A stretch of DNA of 64,000 bases from Thermohalobaculum sediminis. GTDB taxonomy: Bacteria > Pseudomonadota > Alphaproteobacteria > Rhodobacterales > Rhodobacteraceae. The notes beneath the pieces were generated by a model, which was not told where the DNA came from, did no database searches, and saw only the letters and a list, made by a program, of their open reading frames with translations. The stretch lies in NCBI RefSeq assembly GCF_023487995.1, contig NZ_JAMFKN010000002.1, positions 1-64,000 on the forward strand. The letters are read 5' to 3'. Numbering within the stretch: position 1 is the first letter of the stretch; each line of letters opens with the position of its first letter. This document shows positions 54,362-63,201 of this stretch, one piece after another. The translations under genes and the position numbers were made by a program.

Positions 54362-54440
54362 CGCGGCCCCCTGCAACCCCGCGCCCGGCCGTGGGGACCG
54401 GTCCGCGCGGCCCGCCCCCTGTCCAGGTCGCGCCGCCCGC

Positions 54441-56060
54441 TCACTCGACCGAGATCTCGGCCAGCGGCAGGTTGCAGCAGGCGCTGTAGCGCACGCCCTT
54501 CACCCCCTTGCGGTAGGCAAGCGTGAGGTCCGGGCTCACCACCGGCAGGATGATGCGGTCGGCGATCATCTCGCGCGCAATCGCCGCGAAGGCCTCGTCC
54601 ACCTTTTCCGCGGGCGCGGCGAGGGCTGCCGCCAGCAGGTCCGGGATGCGGGGGTTGACCGCGTCCGGCGCCTTGGCCACATGCGAACGCTTGTACCAGG
54701 GCGAGCCCTCCTGCGTGCCGAAGAACTGCACATACTGCCCCGAGCCGAAATAGTCGGGCGCGTAATAGACCGCCGTCACCGGGATGCCGGTCGCGGTGAT
54801 CCTCTCGCGCCAGACCGGGAACGTGACCGGCTGAAGGGCGAGGTCGAGCCCCACGTCGCCCAGGTCCTGCTGCACCTTCTGCATCAGGATGTCGAAGTCC
54901 ACGCCATAGATGTTCACGGAGGGATAGACCGCCTCGAGCGTCACGCGCCCGCCGATCCCGGCCTCGGCCAGCAGCGCCTTGGCGCGATCGAGGTCGCGCG
55001 CGGGCAGCGGCAGGCCCTCGGTGCCGGGGAAGCCGTTGGGGATCGGGGCCGCGATCCTGCGCCCCTTGCCGGCCACCGTGAGGTCGATGATGCCCTCATA
55101 GTCGAGCGCGAGCCCGATCGCCTCGCGCACCGGGCGCGTCATGCTGATCGGCATCCCATCGGCGCCGGCGCCCAGCGCGACATAGACGAAATTGAACGAG
55201 GCCGTGGGCTCGATCACCACGTTCGGGTCGGTCACGCCCGCGGCGGTGTCGGCGTCGATCTGCATGGCGATGTCGGCGGCGCCGCTCTGCAGCATCTGCG
55301 CCTGCGTCACGCTGTCCTTGACCTGCTTGATGACGACCTGCGCGACCGGCGCGGCGTCGCGCCAATAGCCCGCGTTGCGCGCCAGCCGCACCTCGTCGTC
55401 GGGCGCGTAGGCCGCCAGCGTGAACGGCCCGCTGCCGGCGGAATTGGCGAGGAACCAGCCATCCGCCTGATCGGCGGCATCGGCGCCCTCGCCCGCCTTG
55501 GCGCCGTTCGCCTCGGCCACCGCGCGGTTGACAACCGCCGCGTAGGGCGCGGCGAGGATGCCCAGAAGCTCGGAATTCGGCGCCGTGGTGCGGATCACCA
55601 CGGTCCGCGCGTCGGGCGTCTCGACCGCCGCGACCCCGTCCATCAGGAACGAGGGGTTGCCCTTGAGGTGCTTCAGCCGTTCGAGGCTCCAGGCCACGTC
55701 GGCCGATGTGACCTGTCCGCCGTCCGCGAAGCGCGCGCGCTCGTCCAGCTTGAAGGTGAACACGGTCTGGTCGGCATTCACCTCCCAGCTTTCGGCCAGC
55801 AACGGCACGATGGTGCGGTTGTCGGGGCCGAGGTCCACCAGCCGCTCGTAGGTCGCGCTCAGCACGATCTGGCAGGTGTCGCAGAATGCCCGCGCCGGGT
55901 CGAGCGAGGTGATGTCCATATCCCGCGCGATCACGAGGGTGGCTTCCGCCGCCTGCGCGCGCGGCGCGAGTGCGGGCGAAAGGCCGATCAGCGCGACGAG
56001 CGCGAGCGCGAACGGCCGCGCCCTCCGCGAATGGCGCCGCGCCGGGATGGTGTCGAGCAT
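54441..56060 (-). CDS. Dipeptide/opine-type ABC substrate-binding protein (DppA-like)
   Basis: A 539-residue SBP family 5 protein. The signal peptide (RPFALALVALIGLSPALAP) ends at AQAAEA. DMDITSLDPARAFCDTCQIV, DNRTIVPLLAESWEVNADQT, VFTFKLDERARFADG and VTSADVAWSLERL are the conserved opening blocks of the family. It has an internal CDTC pair and a CC near the C-terminus (YSACCNLP), unusual for the family and perhaps a disulfide. Ligand identity (peptide, opine, sugar or other) cannot be read. AGGAG plus GGAGG precede ATG 56060. Confidence 0.92.
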   Translation of the reverse strand: MLDTIPARRHSRRARPFALALVALIGLSPALAPRAQAAEATLVIARDMDITSLDPARAFCDTCQIVLSATYERLVDLGPDNRTIVPLLAESWEVNADQTVFTFKLDERARFADGGQVTSADVAWSLERLKHLKGNPSFLMDGVAAVETPDARTVVIRTTAPNSELLGILAAPYAAVVNRAVAEANGAKAGEGADAADQADGWFLANSAGSGPFTLAAYAPDDEVRLARNAGYWRDAAPVAQVVIKQVKDSVTQAQMLQSGAADIAMQIDADTAAGVTDPNVVIEPTASFNFVYVALGAGADGMPISMTRPVREAIGLALDYEGIIDLTVAGKGRRIAAPIPNGFPGTEGLPLPARDLDRAKALLAEAGIGGRVTLEAVYPSVNIYGVDFDILMQKVQQDLGDVGLDLALQPVTFPVWRERITATGIPVTAVYYAPDYFGSGQYVQFFGTQEGSPWYKRSHVAKAPDAVNPRIPDLLAAALAAPAEKVDEAFAAIAREMIADRIILPVVSPDLTLAYRKGVKGVRYSACCNLPLAEISVE

Positions 56061-56109
56061 TTGAGCCTCCTCTCCTGTGGTTCGGCCCGATCGGCCCGGG
56101 GCGCGGGCG

Positions 56110-57132
56110 TCAGGCTCTGTCGATCGTCTCGCGGGCGACGGCGGCGATGCCCGCCGCGTCCAGCCGGTAGTGGGCGTAGAGCGCGGCGGGCGGGCCCACC
56201 GGCGCGAATTCGTCGGGGATGCCATGGCGGCGGAAGGGGACGCGCGGCAGGTCCACCAGAACCTCGGCCACCGCGCCGCCCAGACCCCCCACCGTGCTGT
56301 GCTCCTCGACCGTGACGATGGCGCCGGTCTCGGCCGCCGCCGCCGCGATCTCGTCGCGGTCGAGGGGCTTGACGGTGTGCATGTCCACCACCCGCGCGGC
56401 GATCCCCTCGCGCGCCAGAATGTCGGCCGCATCGAGCGTCGCGCGCACCACCGCGCCGGTGGCGATCAGCGTGAGGTCGCGCCCCTCGCGCAGCCGAATC
56501 GCCCGGCCGAAGACGAGATCGGGCACCGCGTCATAGACCACCGGATCGCGCCCGCGCCCAAGCCGGATATACATCGCACCCTTGCGGTCGAGGCTCGCGC
56601 GCAGCACGGCCCGCAGGGCGTTCGCATCCGCCGCGCAGACAACCGTGAGGTCGGGGATCGCCCGCATCATCGCAAGATCCTCGATCGCGTGGTGCGAGGT
56701 GCCGTAGAACCCCATCGAGATGCCCGAATGATGCCCGATCACCCGCACAGGCATCTTCGGATAGGCCAGATCGGTGCGGATCTGCTCGGCCCCCAGGATT
56801 GCCGAGAACGAGGCAAAGGTGGCGGCGAAGGGGACGAAACCGCAGGAGGCCATCCCCGCCGCCACCGTCAGCATGTTCTTCTCGGCGATGCCGAGGTCGA
56901 AGAACCGCCCCGGATGGCGCGCCTTGAACTCGACCGTGCGGTTGGCCGAGGCCAGATCCGCCGTCAGCACCACCACGCGCGGGTCGCGGTCGGCCAGATC
57001 CGCCAGCTCCTCGCCCAGGACGAAGGCGGGCATGGCGGCAGCGGGCGTGCCCTGCACCGAGCGCGTGTCGCGCAAGGCCCCGCCCGCCGCGGTGCCGCGG
57101 AAGATCTCGGACTGGTCCTGCGACTCGGCCAT
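56110..57132 (-). CDS. Transketolase, C-terminal subunit
   Basis: A 340-residue split-transketolase subunit with the pyrimidine-binding domain (ADLASANRTVEFKARHPGRF, DLGIAEKNMLTVAAGMASC with the catalytic Glu, FATFASF-like AATFASFSAI) and the C-terminal domain (VVDMHTVKPLDRDEI, VTVEEHSTVGGLGGAVAEVL). ATG 57132 is assumed; a GTG at 57138 overlapping the stop of the N-terminal subunit (GTGA) would add two residues and is equally likely. It must pair with that subunit to bind thiamine diphosphate. It moves a two-carbon ketol unit between sugars. Confidence 0.92.
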   Translation of the reverse strand: MAESQDQSEIFRGTAAGGALRDTRSVQGTPAAAMPAFVLGEELADLADRDPRVVVLTADLASANRTVEFKARHPGRFFDLGIAEKNMLTVAAGMASCGFVPFAATFASFSAILGAEQIRTDLAYPKMPVRVIGHHSGISMGFYGTSHHAIEDLAMMRAIPDLTVVCAADANALRAVLRASLDRKGAMYIRLGRGRDPVVYDAVPDLVFGRAIRLREGRDLTLIATGAVVRATLDAADILAREGIAARVVDMHTVKPLDRDEIAAAAAETGAIVTVEEHSTVGGLGGAVAEVLVDLPRVPFRRHGIPDEFAPVGPPAALYAHYRLDAAGIAAVARETIDRA

Positions 57133-57134
57133 GC

Positions 57135-57986
57135 TCACGCCTCCCCCGCGGCGGGTGTCGCAAGCTCCGCCATCACCGCGTCGTAGTCCTCGCCCACCAG
57201 GTTGCCGACATGCCAGTTGAGCGCCATCTCCATGCGCTTGACGCCCTTGCCCTTCACGGTGTCGGCGACGATGAGCTGCGGCCTGCCCTCGCCCGCCGGG
57301 GGCAGCGCCGCCAGCGCGGCGCGAAGGGCGGGAATGTCGTGGCCGTCGATGCGCCGCACCTCCCAGCCGAAGGCTTCGAACCGCTCTGGGATCGGCTCGA
57401 CCCCCATGATCTCCTCGGTGTGCCCGTCGATGCACAGGCCATTGCGGTCCACGATGGCCACCAGCCCCCGCGTGCGGAAATGCCCCGCCGCCATGGCCGC
57501 CTCCCAGACCTGCCCCTCGTGCAGCTCGCCGTCGCCCAGCATGACGTGCACGCGATAATCCAACCCCCGCACCCGCCCCGCCAGCGCCATGCCAAGGCCG
57601 ACCGACAGCCCATGCCCCAGCGAGCCCGACGAGAAGTCGATCCCCGGAATCCGCTTCATGTCGGGGTGATCCCCGAACGGGCTGCCGAGCCGGGTGTAGT
57701 CGTCGAGCAGCCCCGCCTCGAAGAACCCCAGATCCGCCAGCACCGGATAGAGCCCGATCGCCGCGTGGCCTTTCGACAGGATGAAGCGGTCGCGCCCGGG
57801 CCAGTCCGGCCGCTTCGGGTCGATCCGCAGATGCGCATAATAGAGCACGGCGAACAGTTCCGCCGCCGAGAAGGTGCTGGAATAATGCCCCGCCCCGGCG
57901 ATGCGCGAGAGACGCACGGTCTCGGTCCGCACGAAGCGCGCGCGGTCCGCGAGGAAGGCATCGCTGTTGCGCATGGCCTGCGTCAT
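57135..57986 (-). CDS. Transketolase, N-terminal subunit
   Basis: A 283-residue thiamine-diphosphate-binding half: FILSKGHAAIGLYPVLADLG, SSGSLGHGLSVGLGMALAG, and the ThDP/Mg motif GDGELHEGQVWEAAM with Asn in RNGLCIDG. Its start overlaps the aminotransferase stop and its end overlaps the next subunit, so all three are translated together. Split transketolases in operons with transporters usually act in a special pathway rather than in the pentose phosphate cycle. Confidence 0.93.
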   Translation of the reverse strand: MTQAMRNSDAFLADRARFVRTETVRLSRIAGAGHYSSTFSAAELFAVLYYAHLRIDPKRPDWPGRDRFILSKGHAAIGLYPVLADLGFFEAGLLDDYTRLGSPFGDHPDMKRIPGIDFSSGSLGHGLSVGLGMALAGRVRGLDYRVHVMLGDGELHEGQVWEAAMAAGHFRTRGLVAIVDRNGLCIDGHTEEIMGVEPIPERFEAFGWEVRRIDGHDIPALRAALAALPPAGEGRPQLIVADTVKGKGVKRMEMALNWHVGNLVGEDYDAVMAELATPAAGEA

Positions 57987-59254
57987 GCGCCCTTCTCCCC
58001 GAAGCGACGCGCCACCGCCGCGAGCGCGGCATCCGTCGCCTCCAGCGCCCGGTCGATGTCGGCGGGCGTATGGGCGGCCGACAGGAACATGTTGTGCCAA
58101 GGGTGCAGATAGACCCCCCGCGCCAGCGCCTCGGTCACGAACAGGTTGCCCTTCGCAAACTCGGGGTCGTCGTCGAACAGGATCATTGGCATCTGCGCGG
58201 GCCCGCTCTGCCTGAGCCACACGCCATGCGCGCGCGCCTGCGCGGCGATGCCCGCCCTCAGCCGCTCGCCCATCGCCGCCATGTGCGGGATGGCGTCCGT
58301 GTCCCGCAGGCGCCGGATGGTGACCAGTGCCGCCGCCATCGGCACGGCATTGCACCAGAACGAGCCGGTGACGAACACCGCCGCCGCCGCCTCGCGCAGC
58401 CAATCCGCCCCCGTGACCGCCGCCAGCGGATGGCCGTTCGCGATCGCCTTGCTCCAGGCCGAGAGATCGGGCCACACCCCCAGCGGCTCCCAGCTACCCC
58501 CGGCATCGAGCCGGAATCCCGCCCGCACGTCGTCAAGGATCAGGGCCGCGCCTGCCGCGTCGCATACCTCCCGCGCCGCGCGCGCGAACTCGGGCGTCGC
58601 CATCTCCTCATCGCGCCGCGTGTCGTGCCGGAAGGCGGTGGCGATCACGCCGGCGAGGTCGCCCCCCGCCTCTGCCGCCGCGGCCCTCAGCGAGGCGGCG
58701 TCGTTGTAGTCGTAATGGATCAGGTGCGCCCGGTCCTCGGAGGTCACGCCCGCGAGCGAGGGCGTGCACCACGGCACCGCGCCGTGATACGAGCCCCGCG
58801 CCACCAGGAGCTTGCGCCGCCCCGTCGCCGCGCGCGCAATCGTCACGCAGGCGGTGGTCGCGTCCGTTCCGTTCTTCTGGAACATCGCCCAGTCGGCATG
58901 GGCGACCGTCTCGGTCAACAGTTCAGCCAACTCGACCAGCCGCGCGGAAGGCCCGTCGAAGATGTCGCCCAGCCGCGCCTGCGCCGCCGCCGCCGCCTCG
59001 ACCTCCGGATCGCGGTAGCCCAGAACCATCGGCCCGAAGCCGCACATGAAGTCGATGTATTCGTTGCCGTCCGCATCCCAGATGCGGCACCCCTCGGCGC
59101 GCTCGAAGAACTGCGGGTATCCCTCGGGCAACCGCGCCGCGTTCATGTGACCCCACAGCCCGCCGGGGATCACCCGCCGCGCCCGCTCGCGCAGCGCGGC
59201 GTCGCGCGGCAGTCCGGGGGGCAGGCCGCGGGGCGTCCCGGTGCGGTCGAGCAT
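57983..59254 (-). CDS. Class III aminotransferase (glutamate-1-semialdehyde aminomutase-like)
   Basis: A 423-residue PLP enzyme of fold type I: RVIPGGLWGHMNAARLPEGY, DADGNEYIDFMCGFGPMVLG, FQKNGTDATTACVTIARAAT, the pyridine-contacting Asp in LILDDVRAGFRL, and the Schiff-base Lys in WSKAIANGHPLA. It differs from genuine HemL at several family positions and sits in a catabolic-type operon, so it is probably a transaminase of a sugar- or keto-acid-derived amine. GGAGG lies nine bases before ATG 59254. First gene of the seven-gene minus-strand row that runs down to 50489. Confidence 0.9.
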   Translation of the reverse strand: MLDRTGTPRGLPPGLPRDAALRERARRVIPGGLWGHMNAARLPEGYPQFFERAEGCRIWDADGNEYIDFMCGFGPMVLGYRDPEVEAAAAAQARLGDIFDGPSARLVELAELLTETVAHADWAMFQKNGTDATTACVTIARAATGRRKLLVARGSYHGAVPWCTPSLAGVTSEDRAHLIHYDYNDAASLRAAAAEAGGDLAGVIATAFRHDTRRDEEMATPEFARAAREVCDAAGAALILDDVRAGFRLDAGGSWEPLGVWPDLSAWSKAIANGHPLAAVTGADWLREAAAAVFVTGSFWCNAVPMAAALVTIRRLRDTDAIPHMAAMGERLRAGIAAQARAHGVWLRQSGPAQMPMILFDDDPEFAKGNLFVTEALARGVYLHPWHNMFLSAAHTPADIDRALEATDAALAAVARRFGEKGA

Positions 59255-59377
59255 TGGCGAGCCTCCGTGAGAGAGGGGCATCACGGGCCGTTCGCGGCCT
59301 GCGGGAAAAGCTTGGGTCGACTCGGGCCGCCGTTGCTTGACATGATACGAACCGGAATCGACGAAAAGCGAAGCGAC
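59255..59377. promoter_or_regulatory. Divergent promoter region
   Basis: A 123-bp spacer between the aminotransferase operon (minus) and the GlxA-type regulator gene (plus). It includes TTGACATGATACGAACC near 59336. Divergent placement makes this the likely binding region of the regulator. No exact operator is assigned. Confidence 0.45.
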
Positions 59378-60424
59378 ATGCCCACCGCCACCCGCAACCC
59401 AGCCGAACGCCCGGCGCGATCGTCTGCGCCCACGGCGGCCCCGCGCCCGCGGCGCGTGGGCGTGGCGCTGTCGCCCGCGATGTCGCTCTCCTCGCTCCTG
59501 CTCGCGGTCGAGCCGTTGCGCTCGGTCAACCGGTTCTTCCAGCGCCCGGCCTACGAGATCGTGTTCGTCGGCCCCTCGGCCGACCCCGTAGCCAGCGGCA
59601 TCGGCATCGCCGTGACCCCCGCGGCCACTTTCGGCGACGGGGCAATCTTCGACCTCGCCCTCGCGGTGTCGGCCTACGACCAGCCCGAGCCCTACCGCCG
59701 CGCCCTCGCCCGATGGTTGCGTCGTCAGGCCCGCGCGGGCGCAACGCTTTGCGGTGTCGATTACGGGGCGGTGTTCCTTGCGGAGGCGGGCCTTCTCGAC
59801 GGCCGTCGCGCCACCACGCATTGGGAGGTGCGCAAGTCCGTGGCCGCCCGCTTCCCCCGCGTCGCCTTCCGCGACGAGATCTTCGTGATCGACGGGCCCC
59901 GACTGACCTGCGGCGGGCATCTCGCCTGCCACGACCTCTTTCTCACTCTCGTCGAGCGCGAGCACGGTGCCGCCGTCGCCCGCTTCGTCGAGGCGGACCT
60001 CATCGCCGGCCGCGCCCGTCCGGCCGAGACCCGGCAGGGCGACCCGCTGACCACGGGGCCGCTTATCCCCAACGCACACCTGCGCCGCGCGGTCGCGATC
60101 ATGGAGGCGAATGTCGAGACGCCCCTGCCCCTGCCCGCGCTCGCCGCGCAGGTCGGCATCTCGCCGCGCCAGTTGCAGACGCTCAGCCGCCGCCACCTGG
60201 GCGAGACGGTGTCGGCGCGCTACCTGTCGATCCGCCTCAGCGCCGCGCGCTACCTTCTGATGTATGCCGACATGCCGGTGACCGAGGTCGCGCTCGCCAC
60301 CGGCTTCGGCTCGGCCTCGAGCTTCTCGCGCTCCTTCCGCACGCGCCTGCGCACCTCGCCCCGGGCCTACAAGCGAGGCTTCGCCGTCACCCTCGCCCGC
60401 CCCTGGTTCTTTCCACCCGGCTGA
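59378..60424 (+). CDS. GlxA-family transcriptional regulator (DJ-1/PfpI-like plus AraC domain)
   Basis: A 348-residue regulator. Residues about 25-215 are a DJ-1/PfpI-like sensing domain (VGVALSPAMSLSSLLLAVEP, GATLCGVDYGAVFLAEAGLL with a conserved Cys, ATTHWEVRKSVAARFP). The C-terminal AraC domain (PLPALAAQVGISPRQLQTLS; TEVALATGFGSASSFSRSF) binds DNA. Members of this family often control amine or choline/carnitine catabolism. It is divergent from the aminotransferase-transketolase-importer operon and likely activates it. ATG 59342 in frame would add 12 residues. Confidence 0.92.
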   Translation: MPTATRNPAERPARSSAPTAAPRPRRVGVALSPAMSLSSLLLAVEPLRSVNRFFQRPAYEIVFVGPSADPVASGIGIAVTPAATFGDGAIFDLALAVSAYDQPEPYRRALARWLRRQARAGATLCGVDYGAVFLAEAGLLDGRRATTHWEVRKSVAARFPRVAFRDEIFVIDGPRLTCGGHLACHDLFLTLVEREHGAAVARFVEADLIAGRARPAETRQGDPLTTGPLIPNAHLRRAVAIMEANVETPLPLPALAAQVGISPRQLQTLSRRHLGETVSARYLSIRLSAARYLLMYADMPVTEVALATGFGSASSFSRSFRTRLRTSPRAYKRGFAVTLARPWFFPPG

Positions 60425-60473
60425 GGTGGCCTGCGCCTCAGGCGCGGCGAGCGGCGAGACGCCGCAGGTCCGT

Positions 60474-60500
60474 GCGAAATAAAATTGCGCTGAATTTCGC
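60474..60500. promoter_or_regulatory. Inverted repeat upstream of the ketopantoate-reductase-like gene
   Basis: GCGAAAT (60474-60480) and ATTTCGC (60494-60500) are exact inverted repeats separated by 13 bases in an AT-rich patch. Located 47-73 bp before ATG 60547, it could be an operator or part of the promoter. Confidence 0.45.
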
Positions 60501-60546
60501 GCCGGGGCATTAGAGAATCATCAGGCACAACGCGCGGGAGGACGGC

Positions 60547-61596
60547 ATGGCGCGCAACATTCTCATCCTCGGGGCCTCTTACGGCTCCCTGCTGGCGACC
60601 AAGCTCTTGATGGCGGGGCACAATGTCACGCTGGTGTGCCGCAGGAAGACGGCCGAGCTGATCAATCGCGAGGGGACCGAAGTCCGCATCAAGCTGCGCG
60701 ACGAGGCGGTGCACCGGGCGATCATGTCGCGCGATCTGCCCGGCAGGCTCGACGCGAGCCCGCCCGAGGATGTCGACCTCGAGCGCTACGACCTCGTCGG
60801 GCTCGCCATGCAGGAGCCGCAATACGCCAACCACACCATCCGGGTGCTGCTGATCCGGATCGCCGAGGCGCGTCTGCCCTGCCTCTCGATCATGAACATG
60901 CCGCCGCTGCCCTATCTCAAGCGAATCCCGGCGTTCGCACGAATGGACCTCGAGGAGGCCTACACCAACGCCCAGGTCTGGGAGCGCTTCGAGCCGGGGC
61001 TGGTGACGCTCTGCTCGCCCGATCCGCAGGCCTTCCGCCCGCCGGAGGAGGCGGCGAACGTCCTGCATGTGGGCCTGCCCACGAACTTCAAGGCGGCGAG
61101 CTTCGAGGACCCGGCGCACAGCGCGCTGCTGCGTGAGCTCGAGGCCGGCATCGATGCCGTGACGCTCGACGGCAAGGACGTGCCGGTCAAGCTCAGGGTG
61201 TTCGATTCGCTCTTCGTGCCGCTCGCCAAGTGGTCGATGCTGCTGACCGGGAACTACCGCTGCATCACGCCGCACGAGCCCCGCTCGATCCGCGACGCGG
61301 TGCACCAGGATCTCGCGCTGTCGCGCTCGATCTACGAGCATGTCGACGCCATCGCCCGCCGTCTCGGCGCCGACCCCGCCGACCAGGTGCCGTTCGAGAA
61401 ATACGCAGGCGCGGCCGAAAGCCTGCTCAAGCCCTCGTCGGCCGCCAGGGCAGTGGCGCGCGGCGCGCCCTTCATCGAGCGCGTGGACCTATTGGTGAAG
61501 CTGATCGGCGACCAGCTCGGCATGCCCAATGCCGAGATCGACCGCACCGTCGAGGTCGTCGACACCAGGCTCGACGAGCGGATCGTGCCCGGCTGA
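60547..61596 (+). CDS. Ketopantoate-reductase-like (ApbA/PanE family) dehydrogenase
   Basis: A 349-residue protein. The N-terminal NAD(P)-binding motif reads ILILGASYGSLLATKLLMAG, a GxSxGS variant of the usual GxGxxG. VTLVCRRKTAELINREGTEV and the helical C-terminal domain (VFDSLFVPLAKWSMLLTGNY; SIRDAVHQDLALSRSIYEHV) follow the family plan. Sequence identity to true PanE appears low, so it is better regarded as a family member acting on another 2-oxo acid or alcohol. It has its own upstream inverted repeat and is convergent with the ABC genes that follow. Confidence 0.82.
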   Translation: MARNILILGASYGSLLATKLLMAGHNVTLVCRRKTAELINREGTEVRIKLRDEAVHRAIMSRDLPGRLDASPPEDVDLERYDLVGLAMQEPQYANHTIRVLLIRIAEARLPCLSIMNMPPLPYLKRIPAFARMDLEEAYTNAQVWERFEPGLVTLCSPDPQAFRPPEEAANVLHVGLPTNFKAASFEDPAHSALLRELEAGIDAVTLDGKDVPVKLRVFDSLFVPLAKWSMLLTGNYRCITPHEPRSIRDAVHQDLALSRSIYEHVDAIARRLGADPADQVPFEKYAGAAESLLKPSSAARAVARGAPFIERVDLLVKLIGDQLGMPNAEIDRTVEVVDTRLDERIVPG

Positions 61597-61602
61597 GCCC
61601 GA

Positions 61603-61637
61603 GGCCGGGGCGCGCGCGCCCACTCACAGCCCCGGCC
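61603..61637. terminator. Strong GC hairpin between convergent genes
   Basis: GGCCGGGGC (61603-61611) and GCCCCGGCC (61629-61637) pair perfectly across a 17-base loop. It separates the dehydrogenase stop from the convergent permease stop. Confidence 0.5.
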
Positions 61638-61640
61638 GCC

Positions 61641-62393
61641 TCAGCGCTTCGCGGCGTAGTAGGACACGCGCCGCTCGAGATAGGCGAGCAGCTCGGAAAT
61701 CGAGAACGCCATCGCGAAGAGCACGATCAGCACGGCCCAGAAATGGGTCATCAGGAAGTTGGCCGAATAGAGCTCGAACAGCGCGCCGAAGCCCACGATC
61801 GAGATCAGGAGCTGGCCGATGATCACGCCCTTGACCGCCCGGATCACCCCGATCCGGACGCCGCTCAGGATCTCGGGCAGCGCCGACCAGAAGTAGATCT
61901 TGGTGAAGGCGGCCAGGGGCGATGCGCCGAAGCAGCGCGCCATCTCGACCAGCGAGCGGTTGATCTGCATGACCCCCGCGCGCGCGTTCAGGATGATGAT
62001 CCAGATCGCGAACAGCGCCGTCGTGATGATGATCGAGGTCATGCCGAAGCCGAACAGCACCATCAGCACCGGCACCAGCGCGGTCAGCGGCGCGCTGAGG
62101 AAGATGTTCACCCAGGGCAGAAGCAACTCGTCCAGCAGCCGGCTGCGGCCCATCAGGATGCCGGTCGGCACGCCGATGGCGATCGCGGCCGTCACGCCGA
62201 CCCCGAAGGCATAGGCCGTCTCGGACAGCGCCTTGAGGAAGGCCGGCGTCCCGATGATCTCGAACAGCGTGGCGAAGACCGCGCTCAGCGGCGGCACGAA
62301 GAAGGTGATGCCCAGGCGCCCGACGATCTCCCACACCAGCCCCCAGAGGAGCAGCGACGACATGCCGGGGAGACGGAAGCCGAAGATCGTCAC
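61641..62393 (-). CDS. TauC/SsuC-type ABC transporter permease (second)
   Basis: A 250-residue permease with six hydrophobic segments; the EAA loop is VEMARCFGASPLAAFTKIYF. The family imports sulfonates, taurine, nitrate, pyrimidine precursors and similar anions. It lies 7 bp after the ATPase stop. A second permease of the same family is at the other side of the ATPase, so this system uses a heterodimeric channel. Confidence 0.9.
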   Translation of the reverse strand: MTIFGFRLPGMSSLLLWGLVWEIVGRLGITFFVPPLSAVFATLFEIIGTPAFLKALSETAYAFGVGVTAAIAIGVPTGILMGRSRLLDELLLPWVNIFLSAPLTALVPVLMVLFGFGMTSIIITTALFAIWIIILNARAGVMQINRSLVEMARCFGASPLAAFTKIYFWSALPEILSGVRIGVIRAVKGVIIGQLLISIVGFGALFELYSANFLMTHFWAVLIVLFAMAFSISELLAYLERRVSYYAAKR

Positions 62394-62400
62394 GGCTGGC

Positions 62401-63201
62401 TCACTCCACGTAGCTGCGCAGCGACGCCCAGATCCGGTCGACGATGTCCAGATACTCGGGGTCGCGGCGGATGTTGTCGGCGCCCTTGTCGCGGATCCCG
62501 GTCGGCCTGATCACCTCCGACACCCGGCTGGGGCGCGGCAGCAGGATCGCGATCTGGTCCGAGACGTAGACCGCCTCCTCGATGGAGTGGGTCACGAAGA
62601 TGAAGGTCTTGTTCTCGTTCGCGACGAGGGCCAGCAGGTCCTCCTGGAACTTGCGCCTGGTCTGCTCGTCGACAGCCGAGAAGGGCTCGTCCATCAGCAG
62701 CACCTCGGCATTAACCGACAGTGCGCGCGCCAGCCCGACCCGCTGGCGCATGCCGCCCGACAGCTGGTGCGGATAGCTCGTCTCGAAGCCCGCGAGGCCC
62801 ACGTCCCTGATGTACTTCTCGGCGATCGCCTCGCGCTCGGATCGCGCCACGCCGCGAAGCTCGAGGCCGAAGGCGACGTTGCGCAGCACGCTCGCCCAGG
62901 GCAGCAGCGCGAAGTCCTGGAAGACGAAGGCGCGGTCCGGGCCGGGGCCCGTCACGGTCTTGCCACTGACTTCGATCTGGCCCGACGTGGCCGGGATCAG
63001 TCCCGCGATGATCTTGAGCAGCGTGGTCTTGCCGCAGCCCGACGGGCCCAGCAGCGAGGTGAGCTGCCCGCGCGGGAAATCGAGCGAGAGGTTCCGCAGC
63101 GCCTCGACCGTGCCGTAGTGCTTCGAGACGTCGCGCGTCCTGACGGCGATGTCCGCCGCCAGGGGGACGGTGGAGCGGGGCGCCGCCCTAGTCTGTGACA
63201 T
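62401..63201 (-). CDS. TauB/SsuB-type ABC ATPase
   Basis: A 266-residue ATPase: Walker A GPSGCGKTTLL, Q-loop VFQDFALLPWASVL, signature LSGGMRQRVGLARAL, Walker B VLLMDEPFSAVDE, H-loop VTHSIEEAVY. It overlaps the upstream permease by 14 bases (63188-63201), so both are translated from one mRNA. It powers the importer with the two permeases on either side. The binding protein should lie beyond the right edge of the window. Confidence 0.92.
   Translation of the reverse strand: MSQTRAAPRSTVPLAADIAVRTRDVSKHYGTVEALRNLSLDFPRGQLTSLLGPSGCGKTTLLKIIAGLIPATSGQIEVSGKTVTGPGPDRAFVFQDFALLPWASVLRNVAFGLELRGVARSEREAIAEKYIRDVGLAGFETSYPHQLSGGMRQRVGLARALSVNAEVLLMDEPFSAVDEQTRRKFQEDLLALVANENKTFIFVTHSIEEAVYVSDQIAILLPRPSRVSEVIRPTGIRDKGADNIRRDPEYLDIVDRIWASLRSYVE

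Noticed and set aside
57983-59254. Assignment of the aminotransferase as HemL (tetrapyrrole synthesis)
   Set aside because: It is operon-linked to transketolase and importer genes and lacks other tetrapyrrole genes nearby; only the fold is shared.
59255-60196. An N-terminal extension of the aminotransferase into the regulator gene
   Set aside because: It runs antisense through the GlxA-type gene. ATG 59254 has a strong ribosome site and gives the normal family N-terminus.
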